From Glaciimonas sp. CA11.2 (lineage in GTDB: Bacteria; Pseudomonadota; Gammaproteobacteria; Burkholderiales; Burkholderiaceae_D): a stretch of 64,000 nucleotides of DNA. Shown piece after piece: positions 1 through 8,536 of the stretch. The notes under the pieces were generated by a model. The model searched no databases and was not told the origin of the DNA. It saw only the letters and a list, made by a program, of their open reading frames with translations. The translations under genes and the position numbers were made by a program. The stretch is from contig NZ_JAVIWL010000001.1 in assembly GCF_034314045.1 (NCBI RefSeq), positions 682,001-746,000 on the forward strand, written 5' to 3'. The number at the start of each line of letters is the position of its first letter. The stretch's first letter is position 1.

Positions 1-99
1 AAGCGCGCGTATTTTTTGGACTAGCCAGAAGCAACTACCTTCGCCCGGTTATCCAATAGATTGTCCGTGAAGTTGAGATGATAGAAATGAGAAGCTTCA

Positions 100-3000
100 A
101 TGAAAAAAATGTTTCTCAAATGTAATTTGACATTACCCTGGGATGTTGCAACTCACGGTGCAACTGCGACCGCAACTCAGTCAACCGATATAAATTGCCC
201 TACGCCAACTTTTTCCCCGCCAAAAAAAATCATCAAACAAACTAGCAATCCTCCCAATCGGATTAATAGCAGCAACAACAGTTCGAAAATCACATCATCA
301 AATAGCATAAAAAACGGTGCTGACATGACCGAAAAAGCAATCGGTGCGCGACATTTTCCGCCATCCAAAATTAGTCCACCTGCGAACTCTCTTCTTCTCA
401 TAACACGTCAGCAAGTCGTTGACCGACTGCTTCGCGCAGACACTGCGAAGCTGATGGTTATTGATGCGCCCGCCGGTTTCGGAAAGACGACCTTATTACG
501 CTCTCTGCATCATTTTTTAACAGCCGAAGATAAGGCGGTCGCCTGGTTGACGTTGGATGTGGGTGACAACGATATTGATCAACTGACGCTCAACCTGGCA
601 CAAGCGCTGGAAAAAATGCTTCTTACCGCCAGCATTTTTGCCACTATATTTGCGGATGAAGCATCCGTCCATTCGCGTAAACAGTCACCTCCGGGCGTAT
701 TGGATACGGTGGTCGCCAGCGCACTGCCGTTTGTACTAATACTTGACGAATTCGAGACGTTACGCAACTCTGCAGTGATGTCCTTGATACAGCAAACTAT
801 TGAAACATTGGGAGCGGGACAACAAATCATTATTGGTTCGCGCGGAAGGCCGCTATTAAATCTGGCGCGGTTGCGCGCCCGTCAGCAATTGCTGGAATGC
901 GATGCTACACACCTACGATTTAGTCTGAAAGAAACCATCGAATTTTTGCGCGATAAACGCCATTTAAAACTCGCCGATCAAGAGTTAAAACAACTCCATA
1001 CCATTACCGATGGATGGCCTGCCGCATTATGGTTATCATCGTTAGCGCTTGAAAACAATCCTGATCCGCGCCAATTTGTGCAGACGTTTTCGGGTTCGAA
1101 TAACACCATCGCGACCTATCTGGCAGAAGATGTACTGTCTCAAAAACCGGAATATTTGCAGACGTTCATCCTGCAAACCAGCGTCCTTGATCAATTTTGT
1201 ATCGAAAACTGTAACGCCGTCACAGGCCGAACTGACAGCCAACAATTATTGGAAGAAATCGAGCATTCCAATATGTTTATTTCACCGCTTGATGAGCAGC
1301 GAAAGTGGTTCAGCTATCACCCGCTTTTTGCCACGTTTTTGCGTTCTCAACTGGAGCAAAAATATCCTGGCTTATCGCGCACTTTGCATCGACGTGCAGC
1401 GGGTTGGTATCTAGAGCAGAATCGACCAATACCTGCCATTGATCACGCAGTTTTATCATGGGATAAAACGCTGGTACTGGAATTGCTCGAACAAAAAGCA
1501 GAATCGTTATTGCTACAAGGCCGGGTCCGTTTACTGGCGCGCTGGTTCGATACATTGAAAGGCCAAAGCATCGATGACAATCCAAAATTAATCTTCGTTT
1601 ATGCCTGGGTACTGATACATACCAATCGCAGCGGTGAGGCATTAGCGTTGCAGGAGTCAATGGGCAGCGACAGCATTGACGATTGTAATGCTGCTTCTGG
1701 CAAGCGAATGTCTTATCCCGCATCAATGGCGCTGCGCACATTCAGCCTTGTGATGCTGGATCGGATTGAAGAAACTGCCCCGATTTGGGAGGGTGCGTAT
1801 GGCCTCGAAAATGAAGCTTATGCGCCTTTTTTGCAAACGATGCTGATGATCGGTTGCGCCTACTATTACGCGACCATTGGGCGCTATCAGGAAGCGCGGC
1901 AGGCACTTGATCGGGTGACGCAGCAGTATTCAACCGGCAGATCGTTATTTGGCGGGGCAGTCGCAGGCTATATGAATAGCATGCTCGATATGCTACAGGG
2001 AAAATTTCGCTCAGCGGCTGCGCGGCTGCATCGCTTAATCGGTGAGCCCTCACCTCCGGTCGTGGCACGAGTCGGTGCTGATAGTGGATTTTCCAGTATC
2101 TATCTGGCCGAAATTTACTATGAAACCGGACTGCTGGATGCGGCCAAACGTCTATTAAAAATGTACCTTCCGCTGGTCAAAGAAGCGGGCATGCCAGATC
2201 ACCTGATCGCCAGCCATTTGATTTATGCGCGTATTCTGCGTGCAGAAGGAAATATTAACGACGCCCTGCAAACCCTATTTGATATGGAGCATCTCGGATT
2301 ACAGCGCGGATTATCACGTTTGGTTGAGATGGCCCGTATAGAGCGCGCCCGCGGTGCGATGCTTGATCGCGATGTCGTCACCGCAAAAGACATGCTGGCG
2401 TTAATCAAACCAACGTCGGTCAGCAACCATCCTGATTTTCAACCGATCGCAAATGATATCGACAGTCCAACGCTGGCACTGTTGCGATTGAAGATATATA
2501 CCGGACAAGCACTCGCTGCCGTTCCGCTGCTAAAAGTCCATTTGGAAGATGCCTCGCGTCGCGGTCGCGTGCGTTATGCGCTTCGTACCAAGGTGCTTTA
2601 TGCTTTGGCGTTAGACCATGCAAAACAACGTGACCTCGCTTTAGCGATATTGGCGGAAGCTTTGCACGAAGCACTGGCAGAAAATTTTGTGCGTATATTT
2701 CAAGACGAAGGTCCTGCACTTTTGACGCTGATCGAAGAGCTGCTGGACGCCCTGCAAAACAGATCACAGGGCAAATCACATACCGGCTTTGCTGATAAAC
2801 GCAACCAGACGGCACTGCGTTTATTCGCAGAAAAAATCATCGACTCCTACGATCACACGCACGTTGCTGTCAACGACGAAACATCTAAACAACGCGTTGC
2901 CATCGCAGAGGGCGGGGACCGAACCGAGAACCTGCGACCGCGCACCGCCAAAAATAGCGGCGACGTAACAGAGCGCGAGCGCGATGTTTTGCTTTTACTC

Positions 3001-3153
3001 GCAAAAGGCCATGGCAATCAGGTCATCGCCGAAAAGCTGTTTGTCTCCGTGACGACTGTGCGCACGCATTTGCGCAACATTAATCTGAAGCTTGACGCCC
3101 ATAACCGCACCGAAGCGATTGCCATTGCCCGCAAACGCGCCATTATTCGGTAA
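100..3153 (+). CDS. MalT-like LuxR-family ATP-dependent transcriptional regulator (LAL)
   Basis: Large signal-transduction ATPase with a C-terminal DNA-binding domain. A Walker A motif (APAGFGKTT) lies at about residues 123-131 and a Walker B-like strand (FVLILDEFE) near 210. A long helical, TPR-like central region follows. The last 65 residues form a LuxR-type helix-turn-helix beginning TERERDVLLLLAKG and containing VSVTTVRTHLRNI. LAL proteins usually bind an effector and ATP and then activate a catabolic or exporter operon; the effector here is unknown. The first 75 residues are rich in Ser, Thr and Asn and unlike MalT, so ATG at 325 (MTEKAIGARHF) is an alternative start. A GAGAAG at 88-93 gives the ATG at 100 some ribosome-binding support. 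The neighbouring GntR gene converges on it, so no obvious target is adjacent. Confidence 0.85.
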   Translation: MKKMFLKCNLTLPWDVATHGATATATQSTDINCPTPTFSPPKKIIKQTSNPPNRINSSNNSSKITSSNSIKNGADMTEKAIGARHFPPSKISPPANSLLLITRQQVVDRLLRADTAKLMVIDAPAGFGKTTLLRSLHHFLTAEDKAVAWLTLDVGDNDIDQLTLNLAQALEKMLLTASIFATIFADEASVHSRKQSPPGVLDTVVASALPFVLILDEFETLRNSAVMSLIQQTIETLGAGQQIIIGSRGRPLLNLARLRARQQLLECDATHLRFSLKETIEFLRDKRHLKLADQELKQLHTITDGWPAALWLSSLALENNPDPRQFVQTFSGSNNTIATYLAEDVLSQKPEYLQTFILQTSVLDQFCIENCNAVTGRTDSQQLLEEIEHSNMFISPLDEQRKWFSYHPLFATFLRSQLEQKYPGLSRTLHRRAAGWYLEQNRPIPAIDHAVLSWDKTLVLELLEQKAESLLLQGRVRLLARWFDTLKGQSIDDNPKLIFVYAWVLIHTNRSGEALALQESMGSDSIDDCNAASGKRMSYPASMALRTFSLVMLDRIEETAPIWEGAYGLENEAYAPFLQTMLMIGCAYYYATIGRYQEARQALDRVTQQYSTGRSLFGGAVAGYMNSMLDMLQGKFRSAAARLHRLIGEPSPPVVARVGADSGFSSIYLAEIYYETGLLDAAKRLLKMYLPLVKEAGMPDHLIASHLIYARILRAEGNINDALQTLFDMEHLGLQRGLSRLVEMARIERARGAMLDRDVVTAKDMLALIKPTSVSNHPDFQPIANDIDSPTLALLRLKIYTGQALAAVPLLKVHLEDASRRGRVRYALRTKVLYALALDHAKQRDLALAILAEALHEALAENFVRIFQDEGPALLTLIEELLDALQNRSQGKSHTGFADKRNQTALRLFAEKIIDSYDHTHVAVNDETSKQRVAIAEGGDRTENLRPRTAKNSGDVTERERDVLLLLAKGHGNQVIAEKLFVSVTTVRTHLRNINLKLDAHNRTEAIAIARKRAIIR

Positions 3154-3380
3154 TATTTTCGGTAGCGCCCGTCACTCTTGCGGAATCGTCCTTACGCAGT
3201 CGATAAGAAAAATTTCTTTGAAAAATCACACTATGCTAGGAAGATGCGAGAAAACCGATACCGCGTCGTTTTACAAACAGGAATAAGGACGCCTATGAAA
3301 CGAACACCTTGCCTGGTTGCCTCCGGTTTTAACTGCACTCGCCTACGATCACTCCCTAGATCCCTATACGCAGGAAAAAA

Positions 3381-4064
3381 TCAATCGTTCTTTACCAAAT
3401 TTTTTAGCAGATCTTCGATCTCGCGGCCGGTTTTTTCGATGTGTATCCTGAGGAATTTCTCTACCTCAGCCACATTTTTTTCTCGGCATAGCACAAGAAT
3501 TTTTCTGTGATCGTCCTGCGATTCCCTCTTGTAACCGGTCTTATTCCATAAAAGCCGCAAGTATGGCTCGAGACTAGCTCTTAAACGGTCAAGGATTGCC
3601 GTCGTGCGTGGACGATTAGCTTTTCCATAAAGACACTTATGGAAAACGACGTTCAGCGAAATCAGATCGTCGATATCGCGCGCCTGCTCAAGCTGCTTAA
3701 TCGTCGCTTCTGCCATTTCAAAGTCTTGCGCATTCAACGACGACATGGCCGCCTTGATTAGACTTCCCTCCAAGGTGGCGCGCAAGTCGGTGATTTCGGC
3801 CACATCCTCTGGTGACAATGAATACACCACAGCACCGCGCCGTGGCGTCACCGACACCAGTCCTTCGTGTTCCAGAATACGTAATGCTTCGCGGACCGTG
3901 ACTTGGCTTACTGCGAACTGCTTCGCAATGGCATCCTGCCGCAATGGTTCGCCGCCCTTAAGCACGCCTTTCAGGATCGCATCGCGCAATGCGTCGGCAA
4001 TCGACGCAGTTGCAGGTTGCCGATTGGCAATGACGCCCTGTGCAAATGATTCAAGTATTTTCAT
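3381..4064 (-). CDS. GntR-family (FadR/FCD type) transcriptional regulator
   Basis: Predicted repressor of 227 residues. An N-terminal winged helix contains SQVTVREALRILEHEGLVS, the typical GntR recognition region, followed by the PRRGAVVY wing. The C-terminal all-helical part carries FCD-like metal or effector ligands (a DLRATLEG helix, NVVFHKCLY, DDHRKIL). The ATG at 4064 is chosen because GAGG lies 5 bases upstream; a GTG at 4070 would sit directly against that Shine-Dalgarno. The gene is divergent from the HAD/binding protein/dehydratase cluster, and the 107-bp intergenic region contains ATCGAT-rich palindromes overlapping a good promoter. It therefore probably controls that cluster and itself. 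The effector is probably a small organic or amino acid; this is inferred from the target genes. Confidence 0.88.
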   Translation of the reverse strand: MKILESFAQGVIANRQPATASIADALRDAILKGVLKGGEPLRQDAIAKQFAVSQVTVREALRILEHEGLVSVTPRRGAVVYSLSPEDVAEITDLRATLEGSLIKAAMSSLNAQDFEMAEATIKQLEQARDIDDLISLNVVFHKCLYGKANRPRTTAILDRLRASLEPYLRLLWNKTGYKRESQDDHRKILVLCREKNVAEVEKFLRIHIEKTGREIEDLLKNLVKND

Positions 4065-4098
4065 ATTCACCTCGTGGTCGACATTCTAACAAATTTAT

Positions 4099-4127
4099 TT
4101 GACATAATCGATTATCGATACTAATAT
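4099..4127 (+). promoter_or_regulatory. Sigma-70 promoter of the HAD/binding protein/dehydratase operon
   Basis: A perfect -35 hexamer TTGACA (4099-4104), a 17-bp spacer and TAATAT (4122-4127) stand 45 bp before the ATG at 4172. The spacer is almost entirely occupied by an ATCGAT-containing palindrome, so a repressor bound there would block RNA polymerase. Confidence 0.7.
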
Positions 4128-4161
4128 TCCCAATTATAAATTATCGATTATCGATTATTAA
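4104..4161. promoter_or_regulatory. Paired ATCGAT palindromes, candidate GntR operator
   Basis: Two AT-rich blocks, 4104-4120 and 4141-4161, each contain the tandem core ATCGATTATCGAT and are near-inverted copies of each other. The first lies inside the promoter spacer. The second lies between the -10 hexamer and the ribosome binding site AAAGAGG. Position and symmetry suggest an operator for the divergently encoded GntR protein. Binding is inferred. Confidence 0.6.
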
Positions 4162-4171
4162 AGAGGCCCAC

Positions 4172-4897
4172 ATGAAGCTAGACCTAACCCAATTCGACGC
4201 CCTGACGTTTGATGTCTACGGTACTTTGATCGACTGGGAACCCACGATCATCTCAATGTTTCACAGCACGGCAGACCAATACGGCGTCACGCTCCCGAAC
4301 GAGCAATTATTGATGGAATTCGACAAGGCACGGGCAGCGCTGCAGAAACAGCGTCCCGCCTTGCTTTATCCGGACGTGCTCCGCGCTGCGTACGGCCAGT
4401 TCTGCCGTAAATACGATATTCCGGAGAACGTCCAAGAGCGCGAGGTGTGCGCCAACTCCGTGATGTTATGGCCGACATTCACCGATACGCGGGATTCATT
4501 GGCTCATCTGCAGAAGCACTTTAAGATCGGTCTACTTAGTAATATTGACAATTCATCAATCCAATTCTCCGAACGTAAATTGGGAATAAAGGCCGACGTT
4601 ATCGTTACAGCCGAGAGCGTCAACGCATACAAACCGGATCACGCGCATTTTCAGGCAGCATTCGAGACCTTCGCCGCAATGGGCATTCCAAAAGAAAGAA
4701 TTCTGCACGTTGGCCAGAGTTTGCGTGCCGACGTCATTCCCGCGAACCAGCTCGGGCTGTCCAGCGTCTGGATCAAACGTCCGGGACGCAGTCTCGGCTC
4801 GCGTCCTGAAGATGCTATTGGCGCCAAGCCGGATCTCAGTTTTGACTCGATGCAGGAATTCGTTCTTTATCACCAAGCACACTTGGCACTTGCCTGA
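4172..4897 (+). CDS. HAD-superfamily hydrolase, haloacid dehalogenase type II-like
   Basis: Cytoplasmic HAD hydrolase of 241 residues. The nucleophile motif FDVYGTLIDWE places the catalytic Asp at residue 14. A motif II LSNIDNSS follows near residue 120, and YKPDHAHF provides the motif III lysine region, with a late acidic GQSLRADVIPA motif. Layout and length match the L-2-haloacid dehalogenase (type II) group, but members beside amino acid catabolic genes often act on other substrates, so dehalogenation is not assured. It is the first gene after the operator-promoter region (ribosome binding site AAAGAGG) and lies 35 bp before the binding-protein gene, suggesting an operon. Confidence 0.85.
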   Translation: MKLDLTQFDALTFDVYGTLIDWEPTIISMFHSTADQYGVTLPNEQLLMEFDKARAALQKQRPALLYPDVLRAAYGQFCRKYDIPENVQEREVCANSVMLWPTFTDTRDSLAHLQKHFKIGLLSNIDNSSIQFSERKLGIKADVIVTAESVNAYKPDHAHFQAAFETFAAMGIPKERILHVGQSLRADVIPANQLGLSSVWIKRPGRSLGSRPEDAIGAKPDLSFDSMQEFVLYHQAHLALA

Positions 4898-4932
4898 TCG
4901 CATTCAATTTCTTTTTAAGATAGGAGAACGCC

Positions 4933-5826
4933 ATGAGCAGTAACAACACAGAATCCAAAGCCTGGGTCCACTTTGCAGCGTGTATTGCAATAGTGGCTGG
5001 TCTTTTTTGTAGTGACGCCAACGCGCAAATGGCCGACTCAACCGTTGCACGCATAAAGGCCACGAACAAAGTGAAGATAGGCGTTCGCGATTTCAGCGTG
5101 CCACTCTCTTACTTGGACGAGAATCAAAAGCCGACCGGCTACACAGTTGAGTTGTGCGCTGCCGTGGTCGCATCCTTGAAGAAGGAATTAAATCTCCCGT
5201 CTCTCGAAGTTGTCATGCTATCAGTGGATCTTTCAACACGGATTCCTCTGATTCAAAACGGAATGATCGACATGGAATGCGGCTCTACCGTCAACACACT
5301 TGCGCGTCAGAAACAGGTCGAATTCTCTTACGTTATAGCGATTGCTTCCGACCAGCTTCTGGTTAAGGCTTCTTCGCCCATCAAAGAGCTGGAAGATCTA
5401 GCAGGAAAGGTGGTTGCGTTGCCGAGCGCCTCCACCAGTTTGGCATCCATAATAGCCATTAACATTAAGAAACACCTGAACATGCGTTTGATGTACACAC
5501 GCGATCAGGCGGAAGGATTTCTCGCGGTACAGACCGGTCGCGCCGATGCCTACATCACGGATAACACGATCCTCTACGGACTTCGAAAAGCAGCGAGGAA
5601 TCCAGCCGAATTTCGTATAACCGGACGTCCTCTATCCTATCTGCCTTACGGGATCATGATTGCCAAGAACAACTCTACCTTGCTGGCCATTGTAAATCGT
5701 ACGATTGCGGAGAAATTCCGCAACGGCGACGGGAAAACGATGTACGAAAAATGGTTCGGCCCATTGAACATGCCACTCTCGCCACTATCCAAGGCATCCT
5801 TCGAACTAAATGCCATCCCTGATTGA
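4933..5826 (+). CDS. Polar amino acid-type ABC transporter substrate-binding protein
   Basis: Periplasmic binding protein of the SBP_bac_3 family, 297 residues. A hydrophobic N-terminal signal ends near DANA before QMADS. The mature part starts with VKIGVRDFSVPLSYLDENQKP, as in glutamate/aspartate-binding proteins, and contains PLIQNGMIDMECGSTVNT and GRADAYITDNTIL, typical of the two lobes. TAGGAG is well placed upstream. No permease or ATPase gene lies in this cluster, so it may use a transporter encoded elsewhere, possibly the one at 9.4-11.5 kb. It sits between the HAD hydrolase and the PLP-dependent dehydratase, suggesting uptake of the compound these enzymes process. Confidence 0.85.
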   Translation: MSSNNTESKAWVHFAACIAIVAGLFCSDANAQMADSTVARIKATNKVKIGVRDFSVPLSYLDENQKPTGYTVELCAAVVASLKKELNLPSLEVVMLSVDLSTRIPLIQNGMIDMECGSTVNTLARQKQVEFSYVIAIASDQLLVKASSPIKELEDLAGKVVALPSASTSLASIIAINIKKHLNMRLMYTRDQAEGFLAVQTGRADAYITDNTILYGLRKAARNPAEFRITGRPLSYLPYGIMIAKNNSTLLAIVNRTIAEKFRNGDGKTMYEKWFGPLNMPLSPLSKASFELNAIPD

Positions 5827-5909
5827 ATTTCGAAATTTCACAGTGCTGTCACTCCATGCGAAGGAGTGCAGCATTTAAACGACAGAAATCCTATTCAAAG
5901 AGACATTCC

Positions 5910-6935
5910 ATGCTTGCTCTACAACCCAATTCGAGTATTCAACATTCTTTACTCGGAGAAATTTCGGTGCCTGTCTTTCATGATGTTGAACGGGCTGCGC
6001 TGCGTATCAAGGCCTATGTACACCGGACTCCTTTGCTGCGTTCTTCCCTTCTCGATGAAATCGCAAATGCCCAAGTCTGGCTGAAAGCAGAAAACCTGCA
6101 GGTCACTGGTTCGTTCAAGGCACGTGGCGCATTCAATGCACTGCTGAACATGTCTCCAGAGCAGATATCACGAGGCATCATCGCCTATTCGACGGGCAAT
6201 CACGGGCAGGCAATTGCCTGGGCGGCACGGCAACTCAACACAAAAGCAACAATCATTATGCCATTCGACGCTCCAAAAAATAAAATCCTTGGTGCGTCGA
6301 AACACGGCGCCGAGGTCAAACTATATGACCGTCGCCATGAAAGCCGCGAGGCCATCGGCATAAAAATAGTAGAAGAAACCGGAGGGACCCTGATTCCACC
6401 GGGAGATCACCCCGACGTGCTGGCCGGACAAGGAACGGTCATCCTTGAAGCGCTCGCAGACTTCCAGCGCGAAATTGGCGAAAACCTAGGGAACTTTATC
6501 ACTCCTTTTGGCGGTGGCGGCCTTGCCGCAGGCAGTAGCCTGGTACTCAATCAGTTGTCGCCATCGACCCGTATCTTCACCGTTGAACCAGCAGGCTTCG
6601 ACGATATGGCACGCTCACTGTCAAGTGGTCGTCGTGAAAGCAATCCTGCCAGAAGCCAATCGATTTGCGATGCCCTGCAAGCGGTGACTCCCGCCGAGTT
6701 GCCTTATGAAATTAACCGACGTTTTATGACCGGAGCAGTCGTCGTAAGCGACGAAGAAGTTATCATAGCGATCCGTTTCGCGCTGGAGCAACTTCATGTT
6801 GTGGTCGAACCTGGCGGTTGTGTTGCGCTTGCTGCAATCCTCTCAGGAAAGTTGCCTCTTAATGGCGAAAATACGATACTTGTCCTGTCGGGAGGCAATA
6901 TTGATATGCCTCTGCTGGAAGGCATGCTGCGTTAA
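5910..6935 (+). CDS. PLP-dependent threonine/serine dehydratase-family enzyme
   Basis: Fold-type II PLP enzyme of 341 residues, close to the length of catabolic threonine dehydratase and serine racemase. The PLP lysine is K70 in GSFKARGAFN, YSTGNHGQAIAWAA binds the substrate carboxylate, and GGGGLAAG is the phosphate-binding glycine loop. There is no C-terminal ACT domain, so allosteric control like that of biosynthetic IlvA is not expected. Likely reactions are deamination of threonine, serine or 3-hydroxyaspartate to the keto acid. The ATG at 5910 follows AAAGAGA. An upstream ATT or other start would add 29 residues that do not match the family. Co-directional with the binding protein and HAD gene. 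Confidence 0.85.
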   Translation: MLALQPNSSIQHSLLGEISVPVFHDVERAALRIKAYVHRTPLLRSSLLDEIANAQVWLKAENLQVTGSFKARGAFNALLNMSPEQISRGIIAYSTGNHGQAIAWAARQLNTKATIIMPFDAPKNKILGASKHGAEVKLYDRRHESREAIGIKIVEETGGTLIPPGDHPDVLAGQGTVILEALADFQREIGENLGNFITPFGGGGLAAGSSLVLNQLSPSTRIFTVEPAGFDDMARSLSSGRRESNPARSQSICDALQAVTPAELPYEINRRFMTGAVVVSDEEVIIAIRFALEQLHVVVEPGGCVALAAILSGKLPLNGENTILVLSGGNIDMPLLEGMLR

Positions 6936-7040
6936 ATCCAATATCGTCGCAAACCGCGATGTGCCAGTATCGCCCGCCGGTTCTTACCGCCGAAAATACC
7001 CGTCACATGACAACCAAATATTTTAAAATCAAGGATTATG

Positions 7041-7457
7041 ATGAAATCATTTTTTCACTTCGCATATCATGTACACGATCTAAATATCGCTCGTCATTTC
7101 TACTGCAATTTACTCGGATGCAAGGAAGGGCGAAGTGCTGATACATAGATCGACATCGATTTTTTCGGCCATCAGCTTTCGCTGCATCTGGGCAAGCCGT
7201 TCGAGGTAACGAATACCGGAAAAGTAGGTCAGCATATGGTACCGATGCCACATTTTGGCGTCATCTTGCAAATGGATGACTGGCATAAACTTGCTGACGC
7301 ACTGTCTGAAAGTGCAGAGGTTCAATTCGTGATACCACCGAATATTCGGTTTCCTGGTGAGGCCGGTGAGCAGGCAACCATGTTTTTTGTGGACCCATCC
7401 GGCAATCCTATCGAAGTGAAAGGATTTGCGGACTGCGCGCAGATTTACGAAAAATGA
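7041..7457 (+). pseudogene. VOC/glyoxalase-family gene interrupted by an in-frame amber codon
   Basis: One continuous frame from ATG 7041 (AAGGA 5 bases upstream) to TGA 7455-7457 reads as a complete VOC-family protein of about 138 codons except for TAG at 7146-7148. The upstream part has SFFHFAYHVHDLNIARHFYC and GCKEGRSADT. After the stop it continues IDIDFFGHQLSLHLGKPFE and later MPHFGVILQMDDW and FFVDPSGNPIEVKGF. In this family the interrupted position usually carries Trp (TGG), so one G-to-A change explains the stop. The rest of the frame is undamaged, so the mutation is recent, suppressed, or a sequencing error. The family are metal-dependent dioxygenases, lyases or binding proteins. Confidence 0.8.
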
Positions 7458-7789
7458 GTCCAGGACAAGCCTCTAATTGTGCCCCGATAAGAATTAACAT
7501 TTTGGCAACTTTAGCCCTTTTACTAAAACTGAGCGTGTTCAATGTTTAGTCTATCCAGCTAACATGCTCCTATTCATAGGCGAAACACCGTCGCAGCGCC
7601 AGCCCTCGCCAACGTTCATGCAGATGGTGTCCCAGAATCACACACCAAAATAGGGCGTCTTTCCCCTTTTTAGGGATGCTATTCACACAAAACTTACCAA
7701 CTTGGTGAATCTTGTACATCAATCTTGTATATCAGATTGGTCCATCAGAGTAACGGACAACCTGGCACACGACTTGCTCATCAAGTTGC
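7458..7789. other. Intergenic region upstream of the second GntR gene
   Basis: No convincing gene is seen in these 332 bp. The last 80 bp hold two head-to-tail 13-bp repeats, annotated separately. The remainder shows no clear terminator after the VOC pseudogene. Confidence 0.5.
7708..7733. promoter_or_regulatory. Tandem 13-bp repeats, candidate GntR operator
   Basis: AATCTTGTACATC (7708-7720) is followed immediately by AATCTTGTATATC (7721-7733). The cores TTGTACA and TTGTATA resemble the TTGTATACAA-type half sites bound by many FCD-type GntR regulators. They lie 57 bp upstream of the GntR ATG, which suggests autoregulation. Confidence 0.45.
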
Positions 7790-8536
7790 ATGACAGTTGA
7801 CCTCCCCACCAAATCCTCCGCCCTGATCGCACAACGGATTACCGATGCGATGCTGGCGCAAAAACTCGCGCCTGGTACGCGGCTCGGAGAACAGCAACTT
7901 GCCGAGTTATTTGATGTTAGCCGGACCCAAATTCGTGAGGCGCTCACGCGATTGGTGACACGCGGGATCGTCACCGTCAGCCCACGTCGCGGTTGGTACG
8001 TCATTGCACCCACGCCCGAAGACGCACGTGAAGCGTTCGAAGCCCGTCGGGTCCTCGAATTGGGATTACTACGCCATGCACGGCCGATCAGCCTCGACGC
8101 AGTACGTCTTTTACGTCGGCACGTTGAGCGTGAACAGGCCGCCGTAGATAGTGACGATGTCGCTGCACGGAGTTATTTGCTGGGTGACTTCCACGTTTGC
8201 TTATGCGAATCGTTTGGCAATTCCTTGCTTGCCGATACTTTGCGCGACTTCACGACGCGCACGACATTAACAGCAATGCTTTATCAATCGTCACATCACG
8301 CCCGCCAATCGTGTGAGGAACACGCGGGCATCGTGGTGGCACTCGAAGACAACAATCTAGTACTCGCCGAACAACTGATGCGCGACCATTTATGCAATGT
8401 CGAGGCGGGTCTCAATCAATCTGTACGCACTGACACACTGTCGCCATTGCGTCAGGCATTGGCGCCGATGACCAACACTATCAATCCACAGCCGCCCAGC
8501 ATTTTTCCTATCCCCGCTAAAGGAGTCTCAAAATGA
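7790..8536 (+). CDS. GntR-family (FCD type) transcriptional regulator
   Basis: A 248-residue regulator. The winged helix has SRTQIREALTRLVTRGIVTVS followed by PRRGWYV, then an FCD-type ligand domain with GDFHVCLCESFGN and CEEHAGIVVALE. The C-terminal 30 residues are Pro-rich and probably disordered. The stop codon overlaps the start of the next gene (ATGA at 8533-8536), so regulator and transporter are translationally coupled. This arrangement indicates that it controls the transporter operon in response to the transported compound. It is a different protein from the 3.4-kb GntR regulator. Confidence 0.88.
   Translation: MTVDLPTKSSALIAQRITDAMLAQKLAPGTRLGEQQLAELFDVSRTQIREALTRLVTRGIVTVSPRRGWYVIAPTPEDAREAFEARRVLELGLLRHARPISLDAVRLLRRHVEREQAAVDSDDVAARSYLLGDFHVCLCESFGNSLLADTLRDFTTRTTLTAMLYQSSHHARQSCEEHAGIVVALEDNNLVLAEQLMRDHLCNVEAGLNQSVRTDTLSPLRQALAPMTNTINPQPPSIFPIPAKGVSK

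Noticed and set aside
3154..3380. Possible short gene MKRTPCLVASGFN at 3295 after AAGGACGCCT
   Set aside because: The frame runs into the 3' end of the GntR gene on the other strand with no family features. A frame change gives protein-like text, but this cannot be told from chance.
7236..7457. Separate small VOC-domain gene starting at an internal ATG
   Set aside because: The upstream sequence in the same frame supplies the missing first half of the domain, so this is the second half of one interrupted gene.
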